A DNA stretch of 46,282 nt from Deltaproteobacteria bacterium. Its GTDB lineage: Bacteria > Desulfobacterota > Deferrimicrobia > Deferrimicrobiales > Deferrimicrobiaceae. The notes below the pieces were generated by a model, which was not told where the DNA came from, ran no database searches, and saw nothing but the letters and a program-made list of their open reading frames with translations. The DNA lies in the NCBI GenBank assembly GCA_016234845.1, contig JACRNP010000077.1, forward strand, positions 1 to 46,282, read 5' to 3'. The position numbers were made by a program, and so were the translations under genes. Below, in pieces: positions 16,924-26,319 of the stretch (positions are counted from its first letter, which is position 1; every line of letters starts with the position of its first letter).

Positions 16924-17552
16924 GCGCGATGAACGCGTTGTCGGCCCGGTTCGCCTCCCTTTCGTCGAGGGAGAAGACTCTGATGTCGGCGTGCCTGCTG
17001 TGCGTGGCGGCGTTTGTCGCCGTGAAGTGGGTCGTCCTGCCGGCGAGGGAGGGGTACGTGAGGGATCGCGCCGCGATTCCCCATCGCCAGGCCACAATCG
17101 CCCGGTACGATGCGATGCGCCAGGGACAGGAGCGCGCGGACGAGGAGCTGTTCCTGCAGGTGCAGCAGCTCGAGAAATGGGAAGAGGGGCTTCTCGCGGG
17201 AGAGACCGCCTCCGCCGCCGGCGTCTTCCTGCAGGGAGTGCTGAAGCCGCTCACCAACCGGCCGGAGATCCGGGTCACGTCGATCCGCTCGCTCCCGCCG
17301 GTCCGGAAAGGGGCATACGCGGAGATCGCCGTCCAGATGGAGATACAGGCTTCGACCGAGGGGCTGGCCCTCCTGCTCTCGGACATATCCCGGCAACCGA
17401 AGATTCTCCGGGTCCGGAAACTCTCGGCGTCGACGGGATCGTACTACGCCGCTCAGCCGCAGCGGAAGGAGGCGGTCGTCGTTTCGATGGTGGTGGCGGG
17501 ACTCTCGCAGACGGCGGTGGACGAAAAAGGGCAAGGGGGAGGCGAGGAGTGA
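16920..17552 (+). CDS. gspM: GspM-like assembly protein
   Basis: A 210-residue bitopic protein with a short cytoplasmic N-terminus, one membrane helix (MSACLLCVAAFVAVKWVVLP), a coiled-coil stretch and a ferredoxin-like periplasmic domain (YAEIAVQMEIQASTEGLALL). The GTG at 16920 overlaps the gspL stop as GTGA, as elsewhere in this operon; ATG at 16929 is the alternative start. Position between gspL and gspC supports the GspM assignment. Confidence 0.83.
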   Translation: MSAMNALSARFASLSSREKTLMSACLLCVAAFVAVKWVVLPAREGYVRDRAAIPHRQATIARYDAMRQGQERADEELFLQVQQLEKWEEGLLAGETASAAGVFLQGVLKPLTNRPEIRVTSIRSLPPVRKGAYAEIAVQMEIQASTEGLALLLSDISRQPKILRVRKLSASTGSYYAAQPQRKEAVVVSMVVAGLSQTAVDEKGQGGGEE

Positions 17553-18298
17553 AACGGCCGGCTCTCTTGACTCTCGCCCTGTTGCTCCTGGCGGCCTTCT
17601 TCGGATGGGAAACCCGCAAGGCGCTCGTATCCGGCGCCGGCGGGCAGGGGGAAGCGGGGGGAGCGCGGCAGGACGCCTGGAAGCCGGGCGCCCCGTCGCC
17701 GGATCCCGCGTCCCCGCCCGACCTGTCGCCGGTCGCGGCCGCCGTGGCCGCGCGCCCGTTGTTCCGGCAGGACCGCCAGCCGTTCCGGGAGCAGTCCGCT
17801 TCCGCGGCGCCTGCGCGCAACTACGATGCGGAGCTTTCCCGTTTCTCGCTCCTGGGCGTTCTCGACTTCGGCGACGGTTTGCGGGGCGTGGTGGTGAACA
17901 AGGCAGGGACGCGGACCGACCGGTGGGAATTGCGGGCGGGCGACACGATCCCGGGATTTACCGTCAAGGAAGTGCGGATGGATGTCCTTCTCCTTTCCGC
18001 CGACGGCCAGGATCTGACGTTGCCGCTGTACGCGGGTCCGCCGGCGGCGTCGGGCACCTCGCTTCGCACCGAGTCCACCCGGCGGGAATCCGCCCCGGCG
18101 AAGGCGGACGCGGTCTCCGCGGCGCCTACGGCACCGGCTCCGCCTCCGGCGGCGACTCCCCCGCGGGCGAATCCGTTGGCGAGAAGGGCGATCCGGCCTC
18201 CGCCGGTATCTTCCGCGGACGCCCCGGCCCCGACCCCCGCCCCCGTGAACCGGCCGGCGCCGGCCGTCGCGCCGAGATACATCCCGGGAAGACGATGA
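17549..18298 (+). CDS. gspC: GspC-like coupling protein without PDZ domain
   Basis: A 249-residue protein starting at a GTG overlapping the gspM stop. It has one N-terminal membrane helix (LLTLALLLLAAFFGWE), a linker and a GspC homology region (FSLLGVLDFGDGLRGVVVN, ELRAGDTIPGFTVKEVRMD). The C-terminal 75 residues are Pro/Ala-rich and appear disordered, where many GspC proteins carry a PDZ domain. GspC links the inner-membrane platform to the secretin encoded next. Confidence 0.8.
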   Translation: MKRPALLTLALLLLAAFFGWETRKALVSGAGGQGEAGGARQDAWKPGAPSPDPASPPDLSPVAAAVAARPLFRQDRQPFREQSASAAPARNYDAELSRFSLLGVLDFGDGLRGVVVNKAGTRTDRWELRAGDTIPGFTVKEVRMDVLLLSADGQDLTLPLYAGPPAASGTSLRTESTRRESAPAKADAVSAAPTAPAPPPAATPPRANPLARRAIRPPPVSSADAPAPTPAPVNRPAPAVAPRYIPGRR

Positions 18299-18336
18299 AT
18301 CCGCCTCGCGAAAACGATGGACGGGAGAGAAAACCG

Positions 18337-20583
18337 ATGAGACGCCTCTGCTGGCTTTTCCTGGCGGTGACGCTGCTGTTCGGGAGCGCGTGCCACGCCG
18401 CGGACGATCCGCCGCACGATCCCCCGGCGGCGCCGGAGATCCCCGCACCGGCCGGGCTTCCCGCGCCGCCGGAGGCGGCATCCCCCGTGGCGCCCCCGCT
18501 ACCGTCGCCGCCCGCGCCGCCCGCACCGCCCGCACCGCCCGCACCGGCTCCCGCCGTCGCGATCCCGCCCTCCCCGCCGGTACCGGTGGCCGCGCCCCCC
18601 TCCGCCGCGCCCGTACAGCGGACCGCGCCGCCGGCTCCTTCCTCCGCCGGCTTCTTCGTCAAGTTCAACAACGCGGACATCTACGAGGTCATCCACACGC
18701 TGGGCCGGACCGCCGGGATCAACTACCTGATCGACCCGCGGGTCCGCGGCGTGGTGAACGTCCACACGAACGGGGTGCTCCGGAAAGACGCCGCGCTCGA
18801 CCTGCTCTTCGCCATCCTGCGGGTGAACGGCGCCACTGCGGTCAAGGAAGGGGACACGTACCACATTCTCCCGATGTCCGAGGCGAAGATGGAGCCGCTC
18901 CTCCCGTCGTTCCAGGGAGACAGGGCGTCGAAGGGACCGGCCAACCAGGTCGTCATGCGGGCGTTCCCGCTGCAGTACATCGGGGTAGGGGAGATGGCCA
19001 AGGTGATCAAGCCGTTCCTGTCCCCGGGCGGCGAGGCGGCCGAGGTCCTCCGGGCGAACGTCCTCCTCGTGATCGACACGGAGGGGAACATCGAGAAGAC
19101 CGCGCGGCTGGTCGAGCTGTTCGACTCCGAGGTGTTCCGGTCGTCGGGGATGAAGCTGTTCCGGCTCAAGTACCTGGACCCCGAGGAGATGGCGAAGAAC
19201 CTCGACAACATCTACGGGGCGCTCGACTTCTCCGCCAGGGGGGCGAAGCCGTCCGGCATCAACTTCGTGGCGATCCCCCGCCTCAACTCCCTGCTGGTCG
19301 TGAGCGCGGCGCCGAAGACGATGGAGGACGTCGAGAAGTGGATCGGGGAACTGGACCGTGAAGGGTACGGGGCATCCCGGACCGTCCACCGGTACCGGGT
19401 GAAGCACGGGAAAGTGAGGGACATCGTCGCGGTCCTCGAGAAACTGTACCCGAGGCGGACCGCCTCGCTCCCGGACCGGACCACCGAGTTCAAGCCCGCG
19501 GTGGGGCACTCCTCCATGGCCGGCCCCTCGACCTCCCCGACCGTCGCGACGACGCAACCCGCGCCGGCCGCCACGACCGCTCCGGCGAAGACGCAATCCG
19601 CGAAGGACTCGAAGGACGCCAAGGAAGGCGAGGGGTTCGACATTATCCCCGACGAGCCGACGAATTCGTTGATCATCCGCGCCAGCCTGTCGGAGTACGC
19701 GGACATCCTCGAGAACCTGAAGACGGTCGACGTGTACCCGCAGCAGGTGCTGCTCGAGGTGCTGGTGGGGGAGGTGACGTTGACCGACGAGCTGAAGCTG
19801 GGGATCGACTGGTCGTTCACCAACGCGTTCGGCCCCGGGGGCGCGTACAAGGGCACCGCGACGCTCGCGTCCGGGGTGGCGTCGAACAACTTCGACTACC
19901 TCGTCGAGAAGACCGGCAAGCTCACCGCGGCGTTCCGGTCGCTGGCGCAGGACGGCAAGGCGTCGGTCCTCTCCTCCCCCAGCGTCATCGCGACGAACGG
20001 GAAAAAGGCGCGGATCAACGTGGCCGACCAGGTGCCCGTGGTCACTTCCACGCTGCAAAGCAACACGAACCCGCCGGTGACGACCACCACGGTCGAATAC
20101 CGGGACGTGGGGGTGATCCTTTCGTTCACGCCGTACATCAACGACTCGGGGCTCGTGACGCTCGAGATCGAGCAGGAGGTGAGCGAGGTCAACACCACCG
20201 CCTCCGGCACCAACCCGACCTTCTTCAAGCGGAGCATCTCCACGAACCTGGTGGCGGCGCAGGACCAGAGCATCGTCCTCGGGGGGCTCGTGAAGGAGCG
20301 GAAGTCGCTCGACCGCGCCGGCCTGCCGTGGTTCTACAAGATCCCCGTCTTCGGCTGGATCTTCGGCTCCCGGTCGGACAGCATCACCCGGAACGAGCTG
20401 CTGATCTTCATCACGCCGCGGGTGGTCCGGAGCGTGGAGGAGGGGATCCTGCTCAGCAGGGACTTCGAGGAGCGGGTCCAGCAGCTGAAAGGCCGGATGA
20501 GCGAGGCGCAGGGGATCCGCCTGCGGGGCCAGCCGGTCCCGCAGGCTCCGGCTCCGCCGGAGCGCACCCCGCCGGTTCGATGA
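18337..20583 (+). CDS. gspD: Type II secretion secretin GspD
   Basis: A 748-residue outer-membrane channel. Signal peptide core CWLFLAVTLLFGSA is followed by a long Pro/Ala linker (about residues 27-100, including a 9-base PAP repeat near 18510-18545). Next come the N0 domain (FFVKFNNADIYEVIHTLG), the N1-N3 repeats with a Thr/Ala/Lys-rich insert around 390-430, and the secretin core (VLSSPSVIATNGKKARI, VPVVTSTLQ, YRDVGVILSFTPYI, IVLGGLVKE, ELLIFITPRVV). ATG 18337 follows GGGAGAG and starts the signal peptide directly; ATG 18295, overlapping the gspC stop, is an equally coupled alternative adding 14 residues. It ends the operon, convergent with tlpA. Confidence 0.92.
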   Translation: MRRLCWLFLAVTLLFGSACHAADDPPHDPPAAPEIPAPAGLPAPPEAASPVAPPLPSPPAPPAPPAPPAPAPAVAIPPSPPVPVAAPPSAAPVQRTAPPAPSSAGFFVKFNNADIYEVIHTLGRTAGINYLIDPRVRGVVNVHTNGVLRKDAALDLLFAILRVNGATAVKEGDTYHILPMSEAKMEPLLPSFQGDRASKGPANQVVMRAFPLQYIGVGEMAKVIKPFLSPGGEAAEVLRANVLLVIDTEGNIEKTARLVELFDSEVFRSSGMKLFRLKYLDPEEMAKNLDNIYGALDFSARGAKPSGINFVAIPRLNSLLVVSAAPKTMEDVEKWIGELDREGYGASRTVHRYRVKHGKVRDIVAVLEKLYPRRTASLPDRTTEFKPAVGHSSMAGPSTSPTVATTQPAPAATTAPAKTQSAKDSKDAKEGEGFDIIPDEPTNSLIIRASLSEYADILENLKTVDVYPQQVLLEVLVGEVTLTDELKLGIDWSFTNAFGPGGAYKGTATLASGVASNNFDYLVEKTGKLTAAFRSLAQDGKASVLSSPSVIATNGKKARINVADQVPVVTSTLQSNTNPPVTTTTVEYRDVGVILSFTPYINDSGLVTLEIEQEVSEVNTTASGTNPTFFKRSISTNLVAAQDQSIVLGGLVKERKSLDRAGLPWFYKIPVFGWIFGSRSDSITRNELLIFITPRVVRSVEEGILLSRDFEERVQQLKGRMSEAQGIRLRGQPVPQAPAPPERTPPVR

Positions 20584-20599
20584 CGATGGGCCGCCCGGG

Positions 20600-21109
20600 T
20601 CAGATCCAGGGGGAGAAATCGCCGGGGAGCGCGTGCGACCGGTACGCGATGGCGCCGTCCCGTCCGATGAGCACGAAGGTGGGGATCCCGACCACGCCGT
20701 ACGCCCGGGCCACCTTCCCCTTCTCGTCCAGGAGCACGGGGTAGCGGATGTCGCGCGCCTTGACGGTGGCCGACACCTTCTCCCGGGACTCGCGGAAGTC
20801 GAGCCCCAGGATCTGCACCTTCTTCCCCACCGGTCCGGCGTGCAGGGCGTTGATCGACGGGATGGCCGCCCGGCACTCCGGGCACCACGTGGCCCAGAAC
20901 ACGAGCAGCACCGGCTTCTTCCCGAGGAACTGGTTCAGCGAGACCGGTTCCCCGTCGAGCGACGGAAGGGCGAAATCCGCGGGGCGGCTCTCCTCCCCCG
21001 CGCCCTCCGCCCGGGACACCGCGTTCCCGGCCGGCAGCCGGTCGGGGCCCGCGAGCCCGGCTCCGCACAAAAGGAACAGCAGCGCGGCGATGGCGTTCCG
21101 GCGGTTCAT
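20600..21109 (-). CDS. TlpA/ResA-like membrane-anchored thioredoxin
   Basis: A 169-residue periplasmic thiol-disulfide protein with an N-terminal membrane anchor or signal (AIAALLFLLCGAGLAG) and a thioredoxin fold with active site WCPEC (Cys76-Cys79) and cis-Pro loop GIPTFVLIG. It lies 66 bases downstream of ccdA on the same strand. The pair fits the pathway in which CcdA passes electrons to a thioredoxin that keeps apocytochrome CXXCH cysteines reduced for heme attachment. This suits a window dense in c-type cytochromes. The two genes end only 16 bases from the gspD stop. Confidence 0.88.
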   Translation of the reverse strand: MNRRNAIAALLFLLCGAGLAGPDRLPAGNAVSRAEGAGEESRPADFALPSLDGEPVSLNQFLGKKPVLLVFWATWCPECRAAIPSINALHAGPVGKKVQILGLDFRESREKVSATVKARDIRYPVLLDEKGKVARAYGVVGIPTFVLIGRDGAIAYRSHALPGDFSPWI

Positions 21110-21175
21110 CCCTTCCTCCGTCGGGCGGATACGCCCGGCACTATTCGATGGTCCCCCCGGGCGGGGCGTTTCGGG

Positions 21176-21886
21176 TCAGACCAGCCGCCTGCCCGCCTCG
21201 AGCAGCAGGTATTCTCCGGCGAGGAGCAGCAGGACGCCGAACGCCCGTTGGACCCGGGTCATCCACGCCCCCGATTTCGGCAGCGCCGCCAGGAGCCCGG
21301 CGGACGCCCCGAGGGCGACCACCGGAAGGCCCATCCCCAGGGCGAAGGTGAAAAACAGCGACGCCCCGAACAGGGGGTTTCCGCTCGCGCCGACGTACAG
21401 GAGAAGCCCCCCCAGCACGGGCGCGGTGCACGGCCCGACGATCACCCCGGAGCAGATCCCGACCAGGAGCGCCCCTGCGGTCCCGCCGCCGGCCCCTCCC
21501 GCGGATCCGGCCCGGGAGAGGAACGCCGGGAGGGGCAGGCGGACCAGATCGAACATCGAGAGCGCCAGGACGAGGCAGACGTTCGCCATCGCCAGGTAGG
21601 AGAGGGGGTGGGCGGTGACCTCCCCGAAGACCTGCCCCGTGAGCCCCGCGGCCATCCCGAGGGCGGCGTAGGTCAGGGCCATGCCGACCGCGTACGCCCC
21701 CGAGAGGAGGATGGTGCGGCGGCGCGTCCCTCCGCCACGACTTCCGAGGTACCCGACGGTGACCGGGAGGATCGGGTAGGTGCACGGGGTGAAGCTGACG
21801 AGGATACCCCCGAGGAACGCCGCGACGTACGCGAGCGGGGATCCCGCCTGCAGGTACGCTTGGAACGAGGTGAGGAACGCATGCAT
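21176..21886 (-). CDS. ccdA: CcdA-family cytochrome c biogenesis / thiol reductant transporter
   Basis: A 236-residue protein with six membrane segments. The two redox cysteines are in paired P-C-T-x-P motifs: SFTPCTYPILP (Cys35) and VGPCTAPVLGG (Cys153), the signature of CcdA/DsbD-beta. It moves reducing equivalents from cytoplasmic thioredoxin across the membrane, probably to the adjacent TlpA-like protein. The ATG at 21886 gives the normal family length; the ribosome site is weak. It is divergent from the PAS kinase gene at 22004 across a 117-base gap. Confidence 0.9.
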   Translation of the reverse strand: MHAFLTSFQAYLQAGSPLAYVAAFLGGILVSFTPCTYPILPVTVGYLGSRGGGTRRRTILLSGAYAVGMALTYAALGMAAGLTGQVFGEVTAHPLSYLAMANVCLVLALSMFDLVRLPLPAFLSRAGSAGGAGGGTAGALLVGICSGVIVGPCTAPVLGGLLLYVGASGNPLFGASLFFTFALGMGLPVVALGASAGLLAALPKSGAWMTRVQRAFGVLLLLAGEYLLLEAGRRLV

Positions 21887-22003
21887 CGGGTGTGCGCTTT
21901 CCGTCCCGGGTGGGGGACCGGATGTTGATGGAACCAGTGTACTTCCCGGAATCCGCCGAATCAAATCGCGTATCAAAGAAGGGAACAGGAGGGAGGGGGA
22001 CCG

Positions 22004-24241
22004 GTGACCCGCACGGGACGTTGGCGATATCCTCTCCTTGAGCGCGGGAGCGGGTGGCTGGGGGGGAATCGATTCCCCGAGAAGGTCGCCGCGGCGTACA
22101 TATTGTGCGGCGTCTTCCTCCTCGCCCTGACGGAGCGGTACATCCATCCGGTATTCCCGGGGTACGTCGATGACGCGATCTACATCGCCTGCACATCGGT
22201 CATCCTCTTCCTGATCGTCCGGAGCGGCGTGAACGCCTTGAGCGCGAAGGAGGCCGCCCTCCGGGAGAGCGAGGACCGGCTGGCCCGGATCCTGGAGACC
22301 AACGCGGGAGGGATCGTCGTCTTCGACGCGAAAGGGGTCATCACGTTCGCCAACCACGCGGCGGAGAAGATCCTGTCCGTCGAGCGTTCGCGCCTCATCG
22401 GCCTTCGGCACGACGACCCGGCGTGGGACATGACCGACGCGGACGGCGCGCCGATCGGGCACGAGGAGCTCCCCGTGGCGAAGGTCCGGACGACCCGGAT
22501 GCCGGTGTACGACATCCAGTTCGGGGTCCGGCACCGGGCCGGGGCCAACGTCATCCTGTCCGTCAACGCCGCCCCGCTCCTCGACTCGTCGAACGAGATG
22601 GTCGGAACCGTGGCCTCCTTCACGGACATCACGGCGCGGAAGAAGGGGGAGGACCTCCGGATCCGGAAGCTCCTCCTGGCCGTGGAGCAGAGCCCATCCG
22701 CCATCGTCATCACCGACCTCGAGGGGAACGTGGAGTACGCGAACCACCGGTACGCCCTGATGACCGGGTGCCCCGTGAAGGAGGCCATCGGCGGGAAGAT
22801 GCCCCACCCGTGTCTGACCTCCAGCCGCCGCCTGGAGGAGATGTGGTCGGCCATCCGGTCGGGGAAGGCGTGCCACGGCGAGTTCGAGTGCACCCGGAAC
22901 GGCGGCGAGGCGTACTGGGAATCGACCACGATGACGCCGATTCGCACCGCGGAGGGGGAGATCGCGAATCTCCTGTGGGTGCGGGAGGACATCACCGACC
23001 GGAAGCTGGTGGAGGAGGGGCTTCGCCGGAGCGAGGCGAACTACCGGACGGTCCAGGAGAAGTTCCGCCAGATCTTCGAGCAGAACGAGGAGCCGCTGTT
23101 CCTCTTCCGGCAGGGGACCGGCGAGATCCTGGACGCGAATCCCGCGGCCGCGCTCCTGTACGGGTGCGACCGGGAGGAGCTTCGGAGGGAAGGCGTATCC
23201 CTTTTCGTCCCGCCGGCGGACCTGCACGAATTCCGGTCGGCCATCGCGGCGGTCCGCCCCGGGGCGGGGCTGTCCATCGATTGCGCGCGCCACCTCCGGA
23301 AGGACGGGGTGCGGATCGTGGTGTCCATCCGGGCGAATTCGATCCGGACCGGGGACGAGGAGGTGGTCTACGGCTCCTTCCGGGACATCACCGCCCGCAT
23401 CCGGATGGAGGACGAGGCGAAGCACCACCAGGCCCAGCTCATCCACGCGAACCGGATGACCTCCCTGGGGACGATCGTCTCCGGGGTCGCCCACGAGGTG
23501 AACAACCCGAACAACCTCATCATGTTCAACGCGCCGATGATCCTCGCCGCCTGGGAGGACGCCGCGCCGATCCTGGACGCGTACCACCGGGAGAACGGCG
23601 ATTTCCACCTGGGAGGGCTGCCGTACTCCGAGATGCGGTCGGTGGTCCCCAGGCTCGCCGCGGGGATATCGGACGCCTCGGTCCGGATCAAGACGATCGT
23701 GGCCAACCTCAAGGATTACGCACGCCAGGAAGGGCCCCGGAGGGTCGCGGCGATCGACGTGAACGACGTCGTCCGGACCGCCATCGCCATTCTCAACCAC
23801 GAGATCATCAAGGCCACCCACCGGTTCGAGCTGATCCTCGAGGAGGGGCTCCCGCCGGTGAACGGCTCCGCCCAGCAGCTGGAGCAGGTCGTCATCAACC
23901 TGGTGAACAACTCCCTGCAGGCGCTCCCGTCGAACCGCCGGGGCCTCCGGGTCTCCACGCGGAACGTTCCGGACACCGGAGAGATCGAGGTGACGGTCGA
24001 GGACGAGGGGGCCGGGATGCCGCCGGATGTGCTGGCACGGGTGGCCGAGCCGTTCTTCTCCACGCGGACGGACAGCGGCGGGCTGGGGCTTGGGCTGTCG
24101 ATCTGCCGATCCATCGTGGACAAGCACAAAGGCTCCCTCTCCTTCGAGTCCGAGGTGGGATCGGGGACCCGTGCGGTCATCCGCCTTCCCGCCGTAGGGG
24201 CGGGCGCGGTGCGGGACGCGCTGGCGTCCCGGAAGGGGTGA
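22004..24241 (+). CDS. Multi-PAS membrane sensor histidine kinase
   Basis: A 745-residue kinase starting at a GTG 8 bases after GGAGGGAGG. Two membrane helices lie near the N-terminus (AAAYILCGVFLLAL and AIYIACTSVILFLIV), followed by three PAS domains (about 85-220, 225-340 and 345-465). HisKA has phospho-acceptor His497 in SGVAHEVNNPNNL, with an insertion (about 515-545) between the two helices, and the ATPase domain follows (NLVNNSLQAL, DEGAGMPPDV, GLGLGLSIC). The sigma-54 activator gene starts 3 bases after its stop, so the two are almost certainly a pair. The ligand is unknown. Confidence 0.9.
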   Translation: MTRTGRWRYPLLERGSGWLGGNRFPEKVAAAYILCGVFLLALTERYIHPVFPGYVDDAIYIACTSVILFLIVRSGVNALSAKEAALRESEDRLARILETNAGGIVVFDAKGVITFANHAAEKILSVERSRLIGLRHDDPAWDMTDADGAPIGHEELPVAKVRTTRMPVYDIQFGVRHRAGANVILSVNAAPLLDSSNEMVGTVASFTDITARKKGEDLRIRKLLLAVEQSPSAIVITDLEGNVEYANHRYALMTGCPVKEAIGGKMPHPCLTSSRRLEEMWSAIRSGKACHGEFECTRNGGEAYWESTTMTPIRTAEGEIANLLWVREDITDRKLVEEGLRRSEANYRTVQEKFRQIFEQNEEPLFLFRQGTGEILDANPAAALLYGCDREELRREGVSLFVPPADLHEFRSAIAAVRPGAGLSIDCARHLRKDGVRIVVSIRANSIRTGDEEVVYGSFRDITARIRMEDEAKHHQAQLIHANRMTSLGTIVSGVAHEVNNPNNLIMFNAPMILAAWEDAAPILDAYHRENGDFHLGGLPYSEMRSVVPRLAAGISDASVRIKTIVANLKDYARQEGPRRVAAIDVNDVVRTAIAILNHEIIKATHRFELILEEGLPPVNGSAQQLEQVVINLVNNSLQALPSNRRGLRVSTRNVPDTGEIEVTVEDEGAGMPPDVLARVAEPFFSTRTDSGGLGLGLSICRSIVDKHKGSLSFESEVGSGTRAVIRLPAVGAGAVRDALASRKG

Positions 24242-24244
24242 CCG

Positions 24245-25705
24245 ATGCCCGGGATTTCCGAGGGCGGGAGCCCGATCCTCCTGGTCGACGACGATCCGCA
24301 CTTTCTCGTCTCCTCCGGCGTCACGCTCCGCTCCGCCGGCATCTCCCCCGTCGTCACGATCGAAGACAGCCGCCAGGTGGTCCCGTTCCTCGAGGAGCGG
24401 CCGGCCGCCGCGGTGGTGATCGACCTGTCGATGCCCCACCTCTCCGGAAGGGAGCTGCTCGCGCTGCTCCGGGAACGCCACCCGGAACTTCCCGTGATCG
24501 TCATGACCGGCCACAACGAGGTCGAGGTCGCGGTGGAGTGCATGAAGGCGGGCGCGTTCGACTACCTGGTGAAACCGGTCGAGCGTTCGCGCTTCGTCTC
24601 CTCCATCCGGCGGGCGCGCGAGGTGAGGTCCCTCCGGGAGGAGGTCGATTCCCTGAAGGCCCACTTCCTCTCCGGCAAGATCCGGAACGAGGCCGCGTTC
24701 GAGGAGATCGTCACCGGCAGCCGGAAGATGGTCGCCGCCTTCCAGTACATCGAGGCGATCGCGGCGTCGCGCCACCCGGTCCTGCTCACGGGCGAGACCG
24801 GGACCGGGAAGGAGCTGTTCGCCCGGGCGATCCATGCCGTAAGCGGGCGGAGAGGGGAGATGGTCCCGGTGAACGTGGCGGGGCTGGAGGACGCGATGTT
24901 CTCCGACACCCTCTTCGGCCACCGGAAGGGGGCGTACACGGGCGCCGACCACCCCCGGGAGGGGCTGATTTCACGGGCGGCCGGGGGGACACTGTTCCTG
25001 GACGAGATCGGCGATCTGGGCGAGGCGTCCCAGGTGAAGCTCCTCCGCCTGATCGAGGAGCGGAAATATTACCCGCTCGGCTCGGACGTCCCGAAGGAGA
25101 GCGACGCCCGCGTCGTCTGCGCCACCCACCGCCCGGTCGAGTCCCTCTTGAAGAAGGGGGGGTTCCGGAGGGACCTCTACTACCGCCTGTCCGCGCACCA
25201 CGTTCACCTGCCGCCGCTGCGCGACCGCAAGGAGGACATCCCGCTCCTGGTGGACGTGTTTCTGGAAGAAGCCGCGTCGGAAGAGGGGAAGAAGCGGCCG
25301 ACCCCGCCCGCGGAGCTGTACACGCTGCTGTCCACCTACGATTTTCCCGGGAACGTCCGGGAGCTCCGGATGCTGGTGTTCGACGCGGTCCTCCGGCACA
25401 GGGGGGGGGTCCTCTCCCTCGACAGCTTTCGATCCGCGATCGGACCCAGGAGCGTTCCGGCGACGGCCGACGCGTCCGGAACGTCCTCGACGGATCCGGG
25501 GGCGTCCGGCACCTTCCCCGCCCTGTCCCGGCTTCCCACCCTGCGGGAGGCCGAGGAGCAGCTCGTGGCGGAAGCCCTCCGGCGCGCCCGGAACAACCAG
25601 GGGATCGCGGCGTCCCTCCTCGGGATCACCCGGCAGGCGCTCAACAAGCGGCTGGTGAGGGAAGCCAGGAACCACCCCCGGCCGGAAGACGCCCCCGGAG
25701 AGTAG
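24245..25705 (+). CDS. Sigma-54-dependent NtrC-type response regulator
   Basis: A 486-residue activator. The receiver has Asp15-Asp16-Asp17 and phospho-acceptor Asp60 (VVIDLSMPHLSG). The AAA+ domain has Walker A GETGTGKE, sigma-54 contact loop GAYTGA (Phe replaced by Tyr, a tolerated variant) and GGTLFLDEIGD. A Fis-type helix-turn-helix (GIAASLLGITRQALNKRL) lies near the C-terminus. It is 3 bases after its kinase and 3 bases before a stand-alone receiver. Likely targets are the sigma-54-like promoters found downstream at 26320, 26940 and 27620 (inference). Confidence 0.9.
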   Translation: MPGISEGGSPILLVDDDPHFLVSSGVTLRSAGISPVVTIEDSRQVVPFLEERPAAAVVIDLSMPHLSGRELLALLRERHPELPVIVMTGHNEVEVAVECMKAGAFDYLVKPVERSRFVSSIRRAREVRSLREEVDSLKAHFLSGKIRNEAAFEEIVTGSRKMVAAFQYIEAIAASRHPVLLTGETGTGKELFARAIHAVSGRRGEMVPVNVAGLEDAMFSDTLFGHRKGAYTGADHPREGLISRAAGGTLFLDEIGDLGEASQVKLLRLIEERKYYPLGSDVPKESDARVVCATHRPVESLLKKGGFRRDLYYRLSAHHVHLPPLRDRKEDIPLLVDVFLEEAASEEGKKRPTPPAELYTLLSTYDFPGNVRELRMLVFDAVLRHRGGVLSLDSFRSAIGPRSVPATADASGTSSTDPGASGTFPALSRLPTLREAEEQLVAEALRRARNNQGIAASLLGITRQALNKRLVREARNHPRPEDAPGE

Positions 25706-25708
25706 CCG

Positions 25709-26101
25709 GTGGGCGACACCCCGCGAATCCTGATCGTGGACGACGAGGCGCCGTTCCGGTTCTCGGCGACGGTTGCGCTGCGGCAATCCGGTTTCCGGGT
25801 CGCGGAGGCGCGGGACGGCGCGGAGGCGATCGTGAAGATCCTCGAGGCCCGCGACGCGGGCGACCCGTTCCGCCTCGTCGTGACCGACATCCGGATGCCC
25901 ACGATGTCCGGCTCGGAGCTGATCGACGCGCTCGCCGCCCGCGAGATCGGGACTCCCGTGTGCGCGATCACCTGTTTCGGGGACCGGGGCCTTGTGACGG
26001 ATCTCGCCGCCAAGGGGTGCACGGAGTACCTGGAGAAGCCGTTCTCGCCGGAAGAGCTCGTAGCGTGGATCACCCGCGTCCTCTCTTCCGGCCCTCGCTG
26101 A
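25709..26101 (+). CDS. Stand-alone receiver, phospho-acceptor intact (paralog 1 of 3)
   Basis: A 130-residue receiver starting at GTG, 3 bases after the activator stop. It keeps Asp11-Asp12, the phospho-acceptor Asp60 (VVTDIRMPTMSG), Thr (AITCF) and Lys (YLEKPFS). It shares the segment FRFSATVALR with the next two receivers, which defines a local paralog family. With no output domain it may act as a phosphate sink or relay for the adjacent kinase. Confidence 0.88.
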   Translation: MGDTPRILIVDDEAPFRFSATVALRQSGFRVAEARDGAEAIVKILEARDAGDPFRLVVTDIRMPTMSGSELIDALAAREIGTPVCAITCFGDRGLVTDLAAKGCTEYLEKPFSPEELVAWITRVLSSGPR

Positions 26102-26138
26102 ATCCCGGCGATTCCCTTCGGTGCTCCGCCGACTTGGG

Positions 26139-26172
26139 TGCAACGCAGGTTGCAGGCCGCATTGCGGTTGCA
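26139..26172 (+). promoter_or_regulatory. Candidate activator-binding palindrome (TGCAAC-N4-GTTGCA plus extra half-site)
   Basis: A perfect palindrome TGCAAC-N4-GTTGCA spans 26139-26154, with another GTTGCA at 26167-26172. It lies about 150-190 bases upstream of the sigma-54-like promoter at 26320, the usual distance for an enhancer bound by an NtrC-type activator. The binding protein is not proven; the nearby activator at 24245 is the obvious candidate. Confidence 0.4.
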
Positions 26173-26319
26173 TCCCCGCATAACCGTTACTTTTTCAATA
26201 GATACGCCGATCGATCCGTTCCCCTTGGGGTTTCACGCGCAGCCGGCGCTTCGCCTCCGACTGAGGGGAGTGGCGACATATGTGATCGGTTTATAAAGTA
26301 AATATACCGGCGGGCCGTT

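Noticed and set aside
20545-20563. Inverted repeat near the 3' end of gspD as a terminator
   Set aside because: It lies inside the coding sequence, has a three-base loop and no T-run.
21176-24952. Very long minus-strand open frame opposite the kinase and activator genes
   Set aside because: Only its last 236 codons (ccdA) look like protein. The rest is the antisense of the PAS kinase and activator, rich in Arg/Pro/Gly, a common artefact of GC-rich coding DNA.
22423-26301. Plus-strand frame of almost 1300 codons through the kinase, activator and receiver genes
   Set aside because: It runs out of frame with three well-supported genes and has shadow composition.
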